64,000 nt of DNA, taken from Ardenticatenales bacterium. Lineage in GTDB: Bacteria > Chloroflexota > Anaerolineae > Epilineales > Epilineaceae. Location: the NCBI GenBank assembly GCA_020853525.1, contig JADYYS010000023.1:1-64000 (forward strand). The letters run 5' to 3'. Both the position numbers and the translations under genes were made by a program. Positions 1-8,330 of the stretch are shown piece by piece. The notes beneath the pieces are model-generated. The model saw nothing but the letters and a program-made list of their open reading frames with translations, did no database searches and was not told the origin of the DNA. The first letter of the stretch is position 1, and every line of letters starts with the position of its first letter.

Positions 1-2
1 AT

Positions 3-809
3 TTGCAGGACGAGGCGGCACAGGTCTCGGGACGATTGATCCGCCTCGTGACGGGCGCAAGCCTTCCGGTCGCGTTCAACCGGACCACCATGATCAAGAA
101 TCCGCAGCATGTGTCAGAGCAGCCGGCTCCGCCGATACTTTCCGCGATCAGTTCTGATTCCGTGTGCTTCTACGTCGATCGGACCCAGGCGATCGCCGGA
201 ACGGGCATCGCTCGGTACTGCGCAGTGGCGCCTCCGGAATCACCGCTTGCCGTTCGCTCCCAACATGAGGCGATGTATGGCGAACTGGTTGATCAGCTGA
301 GCGAGACCATTTCGGTAACCATGGCTGCCGGTTGGTTGGACTCCGACACCGTCGATTTGGACCGCACAATCAGCGAGGCCGAAAGTGAACGGCAGATCGA
401 CCTGTGTGCGGTTCCTGTGGCGAGCCCTAGCGGGTGCCATGCCGAATTCACCGGCGCGCCCATCGGCTCATTTTGGCAAGACTATGCACGTGCGAAGAGC
501 CAGGTTGGCGGCAATTCGTTCTTCGCAAGCGCCGCGGTAATGAAGGTCCATCAAACCATGAGCCTTCCGAACAACGTGACGATTGCTCCTGGGGACTACG
601 TAGTAGACTATTGGTACCAGGCCAATGAGACGTTTATCGGAGCAACGATCAGCGGTACGACCACAACAGGGGCGCCAGTCATAGGCAAGCAGATCCCTGC
701 GGTCGCGGCGACTTATACGAACCTGACTGGTGTCACCGAGATCGTCTCGTACATCAGCGCATGGGATGTGTATGTCGTTTGTCTCTTGAATCAGTCCAAC
801 TGTCCGTAG
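3..809 (+). CDS. Hypothetical protein, 5' end outside window
   Basis: The frame is open from the left edge of the window and stops with TAG at 807-809, so this is probably the C-terminal part (at least 268 residues) of a longer protein. I do not recognise a family. The visible part has scattered cysteines (SVCFYV, RYCAVA, DLCAVP, SGCHAEF and a final CLLNQSNCP) and a beta-rich C-terminal half with many Thr, Gly and Val. No clear membrane segment is seen. The next gene begins 11 bases after the stop, or overlaps it if an upstream ATG at 761 is used, so the two are probably co-transcribed. Codon use is less G+C-rich than in most of the window, as in the next two genes. It may be a partner of the SIR2/kinase and SIR2/caspase proteins; this rests only on position. 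Confidence 0.6.
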   Translation: MQDEAAQVSGRLIRLVTGASLPVAFNRTTMIKNPQHVSEQPAPPILSAISSDSVCFYVDRTQAIAGTGIARYCAVAPPESPLAVRSQHEAMYGELVDQLSETISVTMAAGWLDSDTVDLDRTISEAESERQIDLCAVPVASPSGCHAEFTGAPIGSFWQDYARAKSQVGGNSFFASAAVMKVHQTMSLPNNVTIAPGDYVVDYWYQANETFIGATISGTTTTGAPVIGKQIPAVAATYTNLTGVTEIVSYISAWDVYVVCLLNQSNCP

Positions 810-820
810 GAACCATCATC

Positions 821-3415
821 GTGGCGAGGAAAGATGGAGATAATGTGCTGCCCATCGAATTTATTGAGCAAGTGGAACGTGGTCGGTGCATTGTATTCGC
901 CGGCCCTGGGATTTCCGCTCCTGCCGCTGACCGACTTGGACCGCCCGGATCGGCGCTCCTTGCGCTGGAACTGGCCACACGACTCGGAAGCCAGCTTGAC
1001 AACTACTCACTACCTTCGTGTGCTCAGTTCTATGCGAACCGCAGAGGTTCTCATGCCCTGAAAGAGTATGTCTCCAGCCGGTTGAGCAACGCCGAGTATC
1101 GGCCTTCAGCTGCCCAGCATGTGTTGGCGCGATTGCCATTGCCGCTGATCGTCTGCACGGCGCAGGATGGACTGCTGCTCCAGGCGTTCCAACACAACAG
1201 CGTTGGTGTGTCCGGTGTCTTGCCGGACGGAACACTTAACTTCAGCGCGGAGCGGTCCGTCGTCCTGCTCTACGGCGTCGTGTCCCAGCCGAGCACGCTT
1301 CGTTTGACCGAAGATGAGTGCTGGCAAGTACTGAGAAACGAATCCAAGCTCGCGCTCTCCCTGCGCGACCGTGCCGATTCGCACACGCTGCTGTTCGTGG
1401 GACACTCATTGAACGACTGGTACTTTCGCGAGTTCTACTTCAGTTTGAGGTCGAAGACAGGAAGCGACACACCGCGCGCTTACTTGGTGCCTACCGAGTC
1501 GGAGGATGCGGATGCGCAATTCTGGCGGGAACGAAATGCCTCAATCCTTGATTCGGATCCCCTCGGTGTCCTTGTCGAGCTCGCCGACCAACTGACGCGC
1601 AGGCGAAATGTGCCCGTGCTGGGAGCCACCGCCTACGATGAGCCCCCGTTGATCAGCAGTAAGGAGCGGCTTGGCCGCCTTCAGGTAATTGAAACGTTCG
1701 CGCGACAATTGGGCATGCCCTCGCCAGATGCAAACAGGTCGCTTCCCATACCGAATAGTAACGGTCTGGTCTGCTTACGCGAGGCGATCGCAGAAGTGGG
1801 ACTGGTGCGTGCAGACAATCACGACCACACGCCGCCAAGCAATGGTGCGGACAACGTCGTCAGCTCGGGGCACATCCTACTGCAACTAGGCAACATTGAA
1901 TGGGCGGAGGGCAATCCGGATCGTGCGCGGGAACACTTCGAGGAGGCGATCAGCCGAACACCTAGCCTTATCGATGCGCGTCTCAGCCTGTACTTCCTCC
2001 TGATTGAGACAGGCGACTTCAATCTGGCAGAAGATGTGTATTCCGATCTGATACACGTGGCGCCCGAGCAGGCCTTTCTACCCGCTCATATGCAAATCCG
2101 AAAGATTCTAGGGCAGTCCGATGTTGGCGTCCGCTACTACGTGGAGGATGCAGTCGCGCAACGTTCGGTCACGGTCACAATACTGAGACGAGCGGTAGCC
2201 CTGCAAACAGAGGCACTGGATCGGTGGGTAGACCTGGTTGGTAGACTGCACGGCCCGCGCATCGACACAGTGCTGGGCCATGATCGGTACCGTGGCCGAA
2301 GCTATCTGGTGACGGAGCTTCATGAAGGTGTGACCCTTCAGCAACGGCTGGACATGGCCCCACGCTTGTCGTTGCGCAATGCCCTAGGAATCGCTGACGA
2401 GGTTGCCGAGGCTCTGGAGAGTGGCCAAGAACAGGGAGTGCCACATCTAGACCTGCGGCCCGAGAACATTGTCATCGGCACCGAAGGGGCTGTCCTCATC
2501 AACTATGGTTTCGCGCGCCTTGTGCGGTTGATTCACCCGTCATTGCGGAGCATGGCACGATTGGGCTTGGAGTACCAACCGCCGGAGCAGCGCGCGGGTG
2601 AGACCGGCGATGAACGCAGCGACGTGTACGCGCTTGGCACCATCCTCTATCAAATGTTGGCGGGACGGCCACCGGGGGTGGGGACGAAGCAGATGATCGG
2701 TGAGCTGTACCCACAATACGGTGAGGCAATCGATGTCCTGATCGATCGTGCCCGCGCCGAGTATCCAGAACGCCGGTTCGGCGCAATGACCGAAATGAGG
2801 AGTGAGCTGCAGCGCATCATGATGTCGCTTCGTACAAAGAGAAAGGGGCGCTACCTCCGGTTGGCGCTGTCGTACATCTCGAAGGTCTACGCTGCGGCGT
2901 TCTCCCGCCGCGGAGCACTCTTGTTGGCCGCAGTGGCGGTGGCTGAGGTTGGGGTGGAAGTTCTTGGCCAAGACCAATTTCATGAGGCGCGAGCACTGGT
3001 GCGGACCGCGTTCTTGCTTTGCTTGAACAGTGTCGTCACCAGCACGCTGGGCTACTACGTGGTTCGCGAGACAGCCCGCCAGCAAGGGCTTGGATCGCTC
3101 ATTTCTGGCGGACGTGGCATGGGTGCGAGTCTTGGTTTGTTGATCATGTTCTGGTTGTGGCGGATTATCGACTGGCGTGCATCAAGCCTGGGCGAGATCG
3201 TGACTTCGGACTTTGTAGGACTTATTGTCATTTCCATGGCGTCGACTTTCGCGCTCTCATATGGCGCGCTTTTCGTCATTCGCCAGTGCGGCCGACTAGC
3301 ACAACGCATTTGGAGTCAGTACACGCGCGGATTTCACCTGGGCTTCGTAATTGTCTGCATCACGATTCTCGCGCTCGCCGTGCTGCGAATTCCTGCTCAT
3401 CAAGTCCGATTCTAG
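821..3415 (+). CDS. SIR2-like / TPR / pseudokinase / multi-TM protein
   Basis: The predicted protein has 864 residues. Residues about 10-260 resemble a SIR2_2-type NAD-binding domain: a glycine-rich loop (FAGPGISAPAA) and a late FVGHSLND motif. The usual TTNxD is TAQD, however, and the usual HG is YG, so the catalytic Asn and His appear lost. TPR-like repeats follow (about 350-425), then a protein-kinase fold (about 430-680) with HLDLRPEN and SDVYALGTILYQML. In that fold DFG reads NYG and no VAIK lysine is visible, which suggests a pseudokinase. Five hydrophobic segments fill about 700-864, so the C-terminus is likely in the membrane. I chose GTG at 821 because AGGAA lies 8 bases upstream; an in-frame ATG at 761 would overlap the previous gene. 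The SIR2/caspase gene starts 24 bases downstream. Domain calls are from motifs only; a conflict-system role is inferred. Confidence 0.8.
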   Translation: MARKDGDNVLPIEFIEQVERGRCIVFAGPGISAPAADRLGPPGSALLALELATRLGSQLDNYSLPSCAQFYANRRGSHALKEYVSSRLSNAEYRPSAAQHVLARLPLPLIVCTAQDGLLLQAFQHNSVGVSGVLPDGTLNFSAERSVVLLYGVVSQPSTLRLTEDECWQVLRNESKLALSLRDRADSHTLLFVGHSLNDWYFREFYFSLRSKTGSDTPRAYLVPTESEDADAQFWRERNASILDSDPLGVLVELADQLTRRRNVPVLGATAYDEPPLISSKERLGRLQVIETFARQLGMPSPDANRSLPIPNSNGLVCLREAIAEVGLVRADNHDHTPPSNGADNVVSSGHILLQLGNIEWAEGNPDRAREHFEEAISRTPSLIDARLSLYFLLIETGDFNLAEDVYSDLIHVAPEQAFLPAHMQIRKILGQSDVGVRYYVEDAVAQRSVTVTILRRAVALQTEALDRWVDLVGRLHGPRIDTVLGHDRYRGRSYLVTELHEGVTLQQRLDMAPRLSLRNALGIADEVAEALESGQEQGVPHLDLRPENIVIGTEGAVLINYGFARLVRLIHPSLRSMARLGLEYQPPEQRAGETGDERSDVYALGTILYQMLAGRPPGVGTKQMIGELYPQYGEAIDVLIDRARAEYPERRFGAMTEMRSELQRIMMSLRTKRKGRYLRLALSYISKVYAAAFSRRGALLLAAVAVAEVGVEVLGQDQFHEARALVRTAFLLCLNSVVTSTLGYYVVRETARQQGLGSLISGGRGMGASLGLLIMFWLWRIIDWRASSLGEIVTSDFVGLIVISMASTFALSYGALFVIRQCGRLAQRIWSQYTRGFHLGFVIVCITILALAVLRIPAHQVRF

Positions 3416-3439
3416 GCAAGAACGATTGCAGCTTTTTCC

Positions 3440-5050
3440 ATGAATGTCCACAGCCAAGGTGATCCATACGTGGACCTGAAGGCAGGACTTGCCTCCGGCA
3501 ATGGGGCAGCCTTCGTGTGCGCCGGCCTCTCAGTGGATGCCGGCCTTCCTAGTTGGTACAGCTTGATTGCCGAGCTGGCGACTCGTGCCCAGATCGATGT
3601 CGCGCCGGAGCAGTGGGTCACGGGCGAGGCACTCGTCGACGCGGCGCAGGCGTACATCAACAAGCGAGGACTGCACAGTCTGATTGCCTACGTCAAGGAA
3701 CAATTTGACACCATCGGCATCGCGCCGACCGAAGCGCATCGTGCGCTGGCACGCCTGCCCATTGGCACGGTGTTCACGACGAACATCGACAACCTGCTCG
3801 AACTGGCGTACCGCGAGGCCGGGATGCGCGTGCGGGTGGTCGTCAGGGACCAGGAAATTCCTTTCGCCGGCGCGGATTCCGACTGTGTCACGATCGTCAA
3901 GCTCCGTGGGAATCTCGACCAACCTGATACGCTCGTCCTTGCCAGGCAACAGTTTGACGAGCTTTACCTCCAGCGACCGCAGATGTTCAAGCTGCTTGAG
4001 ACGGAGCTCGGGCGCCGCGACATGCTTTACCTTGGTATGAGCCAGGCCGATCCATACTTCAATCGGATCGTCGGCGAGGTGATGAGCCAGCTTGGTCCGT
4101 TCATGCGCACCGGATACGCCCTGCTGTGCGAGGCGACGGAAGCACGCCGCCTCGAGCTCGCCCGCAGTCATATACAGATTGTCGAGTTCGGCGCGGACGG
4201 AGACTGCTCGCAGCGAATGGCAGCATGGTTGAACGAACTGGCCCCGCTTGAGCCCGCTCGGCCTGCACCCGTCATTCCGCCACCCGTGTCGCAGTACGTC
4301 TTGAACAGCGGCCATTCGTGGGCCGTATTGGTCGGGATCAACGACTATCACGATCCGAACATCCCTAACCTTAGAGCCGCGGTCGGCGATGTTGTTGCGC
4401 TGGGCCAAGTGCTGAGTGGTCACTACGACGCGGTCCGCGTCTTGACGGACGCCACGCTGGGTCGCGAACCCACGCGAGCCAACATCCTCGCCGAACTTGC
4501 GTCGTTGGCGCAGGTTGCTGCCGCCGATGACCTCATCCTCCTGCACTTCAGCGGACATGGCGTCGAGGAGCATGGAGAGAGTTTTCTCGTCCCGAGTGAC
4601 GCTCGATTGCCGGCCCTGTCGGACACCGCGATCGGCATGGCGCACATACGGACCGTGATGGAGCGCTCACCGGCGCGAGCCAAGGTGATCATCCTGGATG
4701 CGTGCCACGCAGGAGCGGCTATCGGTAGTGGGCGCGATGCCGGCACGATGACCGTCGACTTTATTCGACGAGTGTTTGAGCAGGCAGAAGGGATGGCTGT
4801 GCTGGCCTCATGCAAACAGGGTCAGAAGTCATGGGAGCGAACGGATACGGGACACGGGGTGTTCAGCGAATTCCTCTTGGAAGCGCTCGGCGGCCGGGCC
4901 GATTTCGATCAGAAGGGCTTCGTGACCGTGTCCGACGCGAGTCGGTACGTAACCGATGGCGTCCGGCGGTGGTCCGTGGAGAACGGCGCGCCCCAGACCC
5001 CGACGTTGCAGTACACAGTGGCTGGCGACATCGTCTTGATTCGCCTGTAA
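3440..5050 (+). CDS. SIR2-like domain fused to caspase (peptidase C14)
   Basis: The protein has 536 residues. The N-terminal half (about 10-255) is SIR2_2-like: AGLSVDAGLPSW near residue 30, TTNID at about 113-117, and LYLGMSQADP near 200. The position that is His in most SIR2 folds (KxHG) is Arg156 (KLRG). After a Pro-rich hinge (about 270-285), the C-terminal half is a caspase/metacaspase p20-like domain. It starts at WAVLVGINDY and has the His373 motif HFSGHG and the Cys422 motif DACHAG, so the catalytic dyad is intact. No signal peptide or membrane segment is seen, so it is probably cytosolic. It lies 24 bases after the membrane SIR2/pseudokinase gene, in the same low-G+C stretch. SIR2 and caspase domains are both common effectors in bacterial conflict systems. 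The likely reading is an NAD-ligand-responsive protease, which is inference. Confidence 0.88.
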   Translation: MNVHSQGDPYVDLKAGLASGNGAAFVCAGLSVDAGLPSWYSLIAELATRAQIDVAPEQWVTGEALVDAAQAYINKRGLHSLIAYVKEQFDTIGIAPTEAHRALARLPIGTVFTTNIDNLLELAYREAGMRVRVVVRDQEIPFAGADSDCVTIVKLRGNLDQPDTLVLARQQFDELYLQRPQMFKLLETELGRRDMLYLGMSQADPYFNRIVGEVMSQLGPFMRTGYALLCEATEARRLELARSHIQIVEFGADGDCSQRMAAWLNELAPLEPARPAPVIPPPVSQYVLNSGHSWAVLVGINDYHDPNIPNLRAAVGDVVALGQVLSGHYDAVRVLTDATLGREPTRANILAELASLAQVAAADDLILLHFSGHGVEEHGESFLVPSDARLPALSDTAIGMAHIRTVMERSPARAKVIILDACHAGAAIGSGRDAGTMTVDFIRRVFEQAEGMAVLASCKQGQKSWERTDTGHGVFSEFLLEALGGRADFDQKGFVTVSDASRYVTDGVRRWSVENGAPQTPTLQYTVAGDIVLIRL

Positions 5051-5133
5051 TTGACACTACGTTCCGAGAAGGCTCGCGGCCGTCGCGGCGATCTTAGGTG
5101 CGCAGCATCGAACCTATCGACTCGACGCGAGTC

Positions 5134-5475
5134 CTAGGGTGCGAACATCTCCTGCAACACCTCAAGCACCGCCTCCATCGTCCGCGCCGGAACGCGCCCA
5201 AGCCGCTCCTTCAGCCGCTCGCGATCCACAGTACGGATCTGGTCGAGGACGATGTGGCCAGCGCGCCCTTGAAACCGACACGGCACGCGAAATGGATAGC
5301 CGTGGCCGCCCGACGTCAACGGAGCGACGATGAACGTTCGCAGTTGCGCGTTCAACTCGTCGGGCGACACGACGGCGCAAGGCCGCGTCTTGCGGATCTC
5401 GCTGCCGCGCGTCGGATCGAGTTCAACGACGTACACATCCCCACGCCGCGGGGTGCCATCGACTACCACTCCCAT
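5134..5475 (-). CDS. mazF: MazF/PemK-family endoribonuclease toxin
   Basis: This 113-residue protein matches the MazF family in length and motifs: RRGDVYVVELDPTRGSEI, KTRPCAVVSPDELN and TSGGHGYPFRV, followed by a helical C-terminus. MazF toxins cleave single-stranded mRNA at short sequences and are held inactive by MazE. The start codon lies inside the last codons of the upstream antitoxin gene (13-base overlap), the normal antitoxin-first order. All conserved family blocks are present, so it should be functional. A decayed second copy of part of this gene lies about 3 kb away at 8331-8471. Confidence 0.93.
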   Translation of the reverse strand: MGVVVDGTPRRGDVYVVELDPTRGSEIRKTRPCAVVSPDELNAQLRTFIVAPLTSGGHGYPFRVPCRFQGRAGHIVLDQIRTVDRERLKERLGRVPARTMEAVLEVLQEMFAP

Positions 5476-5711
5476 TCCTCGTCATCGAAGCGCGTGGCCG
5501 TCGGCGGGTCGAGGAGCCCGAAGTCACCGAGAGCGGCCAACTCCGCCGCGGCCTCCGCCCAGCGCTCTCGCGGCCGCCGCAGGCGCGCCACCACGATCGC
5601 GCCGTCGGTGACCCGAAGCTCGACGTCGTCGCCCAAGCCCGCCTGTTCGATGAGCGGCTTTGGGATACGCACACCCCTTGAGTTGCCGATGCGGATGAGT
5701 CGCGTCTTCAT
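5463..5711 (-). CDS. mazE: MazE/AbrB-type antitoxin
   Basis: The 82-residue product begins with a SpoVT/AbrB swapped-hairpin DNA-binding domain (RIGNSRGVRIPKPLIEQAGL, with DDVELRVTDGAIVV after it). It ends in an acidic tail rich in Asp, Glu and Trp (DDEEWEW), the type that wraps around MazF. It overlaps the toxin gene by 13 bases. A -10-like TAACAT lies 20 bases upstream of the ATG, inside an inverted repeat, which fits the autoregulation known for this family. Confidence 0.92.
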   Translation of the reverse strand: MKTRLIRIGNSRGVRIPKPLIEQAGLGDDVELRVTDGAIVVARLRRPRERWAEAAAELAALGDFGLLDPPTATRFDDEEWEW

Positions 5712-5718
5712 TCGTGCT

Positions 5719-5745
5719 CCATGTGGTCACAATGTTAGCACATGG
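5719..5745 (-). promoter_or_regulatory. Palindromic operator/promoter of mazEF
   Basis: CCATGTG (5719-5725) and CACATGG (5739-5745) form a perfect 7-base inverted repeat with a 13-base spacer. On the minus strand the spacer holds TGCTAACAT, an extended -10-like element. The ATG of mazE is about 20 bases further on. A MazE dimer would be expected to bind such a site and repress the operon. No good -35 was seen. Confidence 0.5.
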
Positions 5746-6149
5746 CCTCTCGAAGGGTCGAATCACGCCTCTCGACCCCTTCGCACCCCTTCCATCCACC
5801 GGCCCTGATGAAGAGCCCCAAGAACTCGCCCCGCCCCCATCACCGCCAGCCGCCAGGTCGCCGTTCCCCGGTCTCCAATCCGCGGTGCCCGCCACCATTC
5901 CGCCAACAGTCGCCCACGAATGCTCAAACAGGAGTACACTGCACCCTCGACATCCATTCAGAGAAGGTCGCCAACACCCTTTGGAGAACTGCCTGTGATT
6001 TGCATGGAGCGTTACAGAAATTGTCGCAACTGTAACAGTACGCATCGCCGACTCGCCATCTATTAGCATACCGATCCGAAACGTCAGCAACACCGTCCTC
6101 GACCCGAAATCGTCATCGCCACCCTCTTCCTGATCACCGCGGCATCGCC
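5746..6149. other. Non-coding stretch between mazE and the DUF4386 remnant
   Basis: No convincing gene was found in these roughly 400 bases. The last 40 or so bases can be read in another frame as ATLFLITAA, which resembles the N-terminal membrane segment of DUF4386 proteins. They may belong to the decayed gene that follows. Confidence 0.4.
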
Positions 6150-6404
6150 GTGTTCGCGTACCCGCTGCAGCCGAAGCTCGACGAGGTCCTGGCGGTCGAC
6201 TACCTGACCACACGGATCGTCGAGGGCGCAGTCATGACGTTCGACCTCGTGGACGCCTCGCCGGGCTGCGGCGCCACGATCACGGCCGCGCCGGTCGCAC
6301 TGTTCGAGATCATCCTCCTGCCGTTCTGGCTGTTCTTCAAGGGATTCAAGATGCCGGACATGATGCCGGAAGAGAACCCCATCCCCCCACGGAGCACGTC
6401 ATGA
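6150..6404 (+). pseudogene. Truncated DUF4386-family gene remnant
   Basis: The frame encodes about 84 residues. Its first third (DEVLAVDYLTTRIVEGAVM) matches the middle of DUF4386 membrane proteins. Its last third (ALFEIILLPFWLFFKGFK) matches their C-terminal membrane segment. The intact neighbour has the same two blocks about 140 residues apart, so this copy has lost an internal stretch, and its N-terminal part is missing or in another frame. The stop overlaps the start of the intact DUF4386 gene. Confidence 0.5.
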
Positions 6405-7120
6405 CAACGACCGCCATCCCAACCCCAACAACGACACGCACCCCGATGACCTCGCTGCGGAAGACCGCACTTGTTGCCGGCCTGTTCTACGTCCTCACCT
6501 TCGTCTCGATCCCGACCCTCGCCCTCTACGGACCGGTGCACGATCCGAACTTCATCGTCGGCTCCGGCCCGGACGGCGGCGTCCTCTTCGGCGGCGTCCT
6601 GGAGATCATCGTCGCCCTCGCCGGCATCGGCACCGCCGTCACGCTGTACCCGGTGCTCAAGCGGCAGAACGAAGGGATGGCGCTGGGCCTCGTCAGCGCG
6701 CGGGTCCTGGAGGGCACCCTGATCTTCGCCGGCGTCGCCAGCCTCCTGACGATCGTGACGTTGCGCCGGGCGGGCGCCGGGGACGAAGCGTTGATCGCCG
6801 GGCAGGCGCTGGCCGCCCTGTACGACCGGACGTTCTTCGTCAGTCAGAGCCTGATTCCGGCCGTGAACGGCCTGCTGCTGGGCACGCTGATGTACCGTTC
6901 GCGCCTCGTGCCGCGGTGGCTGCCCGTGCTCGGGCTCATCGGCGCAGCGCTGCTCACGTCGTCGAATGCCGCCATCCTGTTCGGCGTCTGGCCGGCCATG
7001 TCCGCGCAAGCGGGGCTGGCCGCACTGCCGATCGCGATCTGGGAGTTCTCGCTGGGCGTCTGGCTGATCGTCAAGGGGTTTGGGCCGTCGCCGATCACCG
7101 CGGGCATGGACGGAGCGTAG
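6401..7120 (+). CDS. DUF4386-family integral membrane protein
   Basis: The 239-residue product has about six hydrophobic segments and the DUF4386 hallmarks SLRKTALVAGLFYVLTF, TLYPVLKRQNEGMALGLV and, near the C-terminus, WEFSLGVWLIVKGF. The function of DUF4386 proteins is not established. I use ATG 6401, which has GGAG seven bases upstream. An ATG at 6446 is possible and would remove a Thr/Pro-rich leader. A broken paralogue lies directly upstream, suggesting a former tandem pair. Confidence 0.82.
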   Translation: MTTTAIPTPTTTRTPMTSLRKTALVAGLFYVLTFVSIPTLALYGPVHDPNFIVGSGPDGGVLFGGVLEIIVALAGIGTAVTLYPVLKRQNEGMALGLVSARVLEGTLIFAGVASLLTIVTLRRAGAGDEALIAGQALAALYDRTFFVSQSLIPAVNGLLLGTLMYRSRLVPRWLPVLGLIGAALLTSSNAAILFGVWPAMSAQAGLAALPIAIWEFSLGVWLIVKGFGPSPITAGMDGA

Positions 7121-7261
7121 CCTTCCCGCTTGCCGCCCTCACGCCCCGGCCGCGGCCGCCCCGCGCCGTCACCTGGAAGCGGGTGGCTTACGTGTATAGG
7201 GCTGCCTTGGTTCATTCACGGGTGGGTTGGTCAAGACGGCAGCGTCAGCGTTTGAGTTGGG

Positions 7262-8113
7262 TCAGAACGAGCGCGTTGCGAACCCCCCTGGGGTGGTGGG
7301 CTGCGCCCAGAACTGGCGCACCAAGCGGTTGAAAGCGGTCGGCGCCTCGAGCGGCAGGAGGTAGGCAGCGTCGTCCACGACGGCGCTGGATCCTTGGGGC
7401 AGCCGGGCGGCCGCGGCCCGCGCCTGCTCGGGCGACCAGTCAGGGTGCGCGGAGCCGGTGAGGAACAGGGTGGGCGCGTGCACCGAGCCCAGCAGGGGGG
7501 TGAGATCCTCGCGCCTCAGCGAGATGGACACGACCGCGTTGGCCATGCGTGCCCGGTCGGATCCCGTGAAGCACTCCCGCACCAGGCCGGTGGCGGCTGC
7601 GTCGTGGGCTCGGGTCGACTCCGACAGCAGCGCTTCGACGACCGCGGTGGTGAGAGAGCCGACCGGTCCGACGAGTCGGTAGAGCGGCAGCATTCCCAGT
7701 TGCATCTGCAACCGCGCTGGCAGCTTGTAGGGGTGGACGGGCGTGCCCGCGGTGATGAGGGTGCGGACCAGCTCGGGTCGTCGCGCCGCCAGGACGAGCC
7801 CGACGTGGCCTCCCCACGCGTTGCCGACCCAGTCGACCGGGTCGGTGATTGCGCAGGCGTTGAGCACGGCGATGGCGGCTTCGGCGCAGTCCTCCATGGT
7901 GTAGCGGCGGCCGGGGTCGCCGCTGGCGCCGTGTCCCGGGCCGGTGATGATGACCAGCCGCCTGTCCTGGGCGAGGTCGGGTACAACCCGATCCCACGTC
8001 CGCTCGTCGACGAACAGGCTGTGCCACAGCACCGCGGTCGCCCGGCCCGGCGCGTCGCCCTCGACGCGAACCTTGAGGCCGCCGACGGCGGTCTCGATCA
8101 TGCGTACGGACAT
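7262..8113 (-). CDS. Alpha/beta-hydrolase fold protein, catalytic residues lost
   Basis: The 283-residue product has the alpha/beta-hydrolase layout: TAVLWHSLFVDERTWDRVVP (oxyanion region), GPGHGASGDP, a nucleophile elbow, and TLFLTGSAHPDWSPEQ (acid loop). The elbow reads VGNAWGGH, with Ala99 where Ser is expected. The usual catalytic His near the C-terminus is Tyr251 (DDAAYLLPLEAP). Both changes are clear in the DNA (GCG and TAC). It is therefore probably not a classical hydrolase and may bind a ligand or be decaying, although the frame is intact. ATG 8113 is chosen because GAGGAGG lies seven bases upstream. It converges on the DUF4386 gene. Confidence 0.8.
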   Translation of the reverse strand: MSVRMIETAVGGLKVRVEGDAPGRATAVLWHSLFVDERTWDRVVPDLAQDRRLVIITGPGHGASGDPGRRYTMEDCAEAAIAVLNACAITDPVDWVGNAWGGHVGLVLAARRPELVRTLITAGTPVHPYKLPARLQMQLGMLPLYRLVGPVGSLTTAVVEALLSESTRAHDAAATGLVRECFTGSDRARMANAVVSISLRREDLTPLLGSVHAPTLFLTGSAHPDWSPEQARAAAARLPQGSSAVVDDAAYLLPLEAPTAFNRLVRQFWAQPTTPGGFATRSF

Positions 8114-8330
8114 CCCGGCGTCCTCCTCGGCCGGCAGGGCCAGGGCAGTGGTCAGGTGCAACCATGTTGAACAATCGCATCGTGCATTCATTGTGTGAGG
8201 GTGTCAATGGCTCCCCGGGCGTACTGGATGCAGGGGCGTGCCGATGCCACCGACGTCTCGCTGGCCGACGCGGACCGGCCGCTGGGCGGCGTGATGATCG
8301 CTGCCCCGCTGGCCGCTGCCGAGTTGCCGC

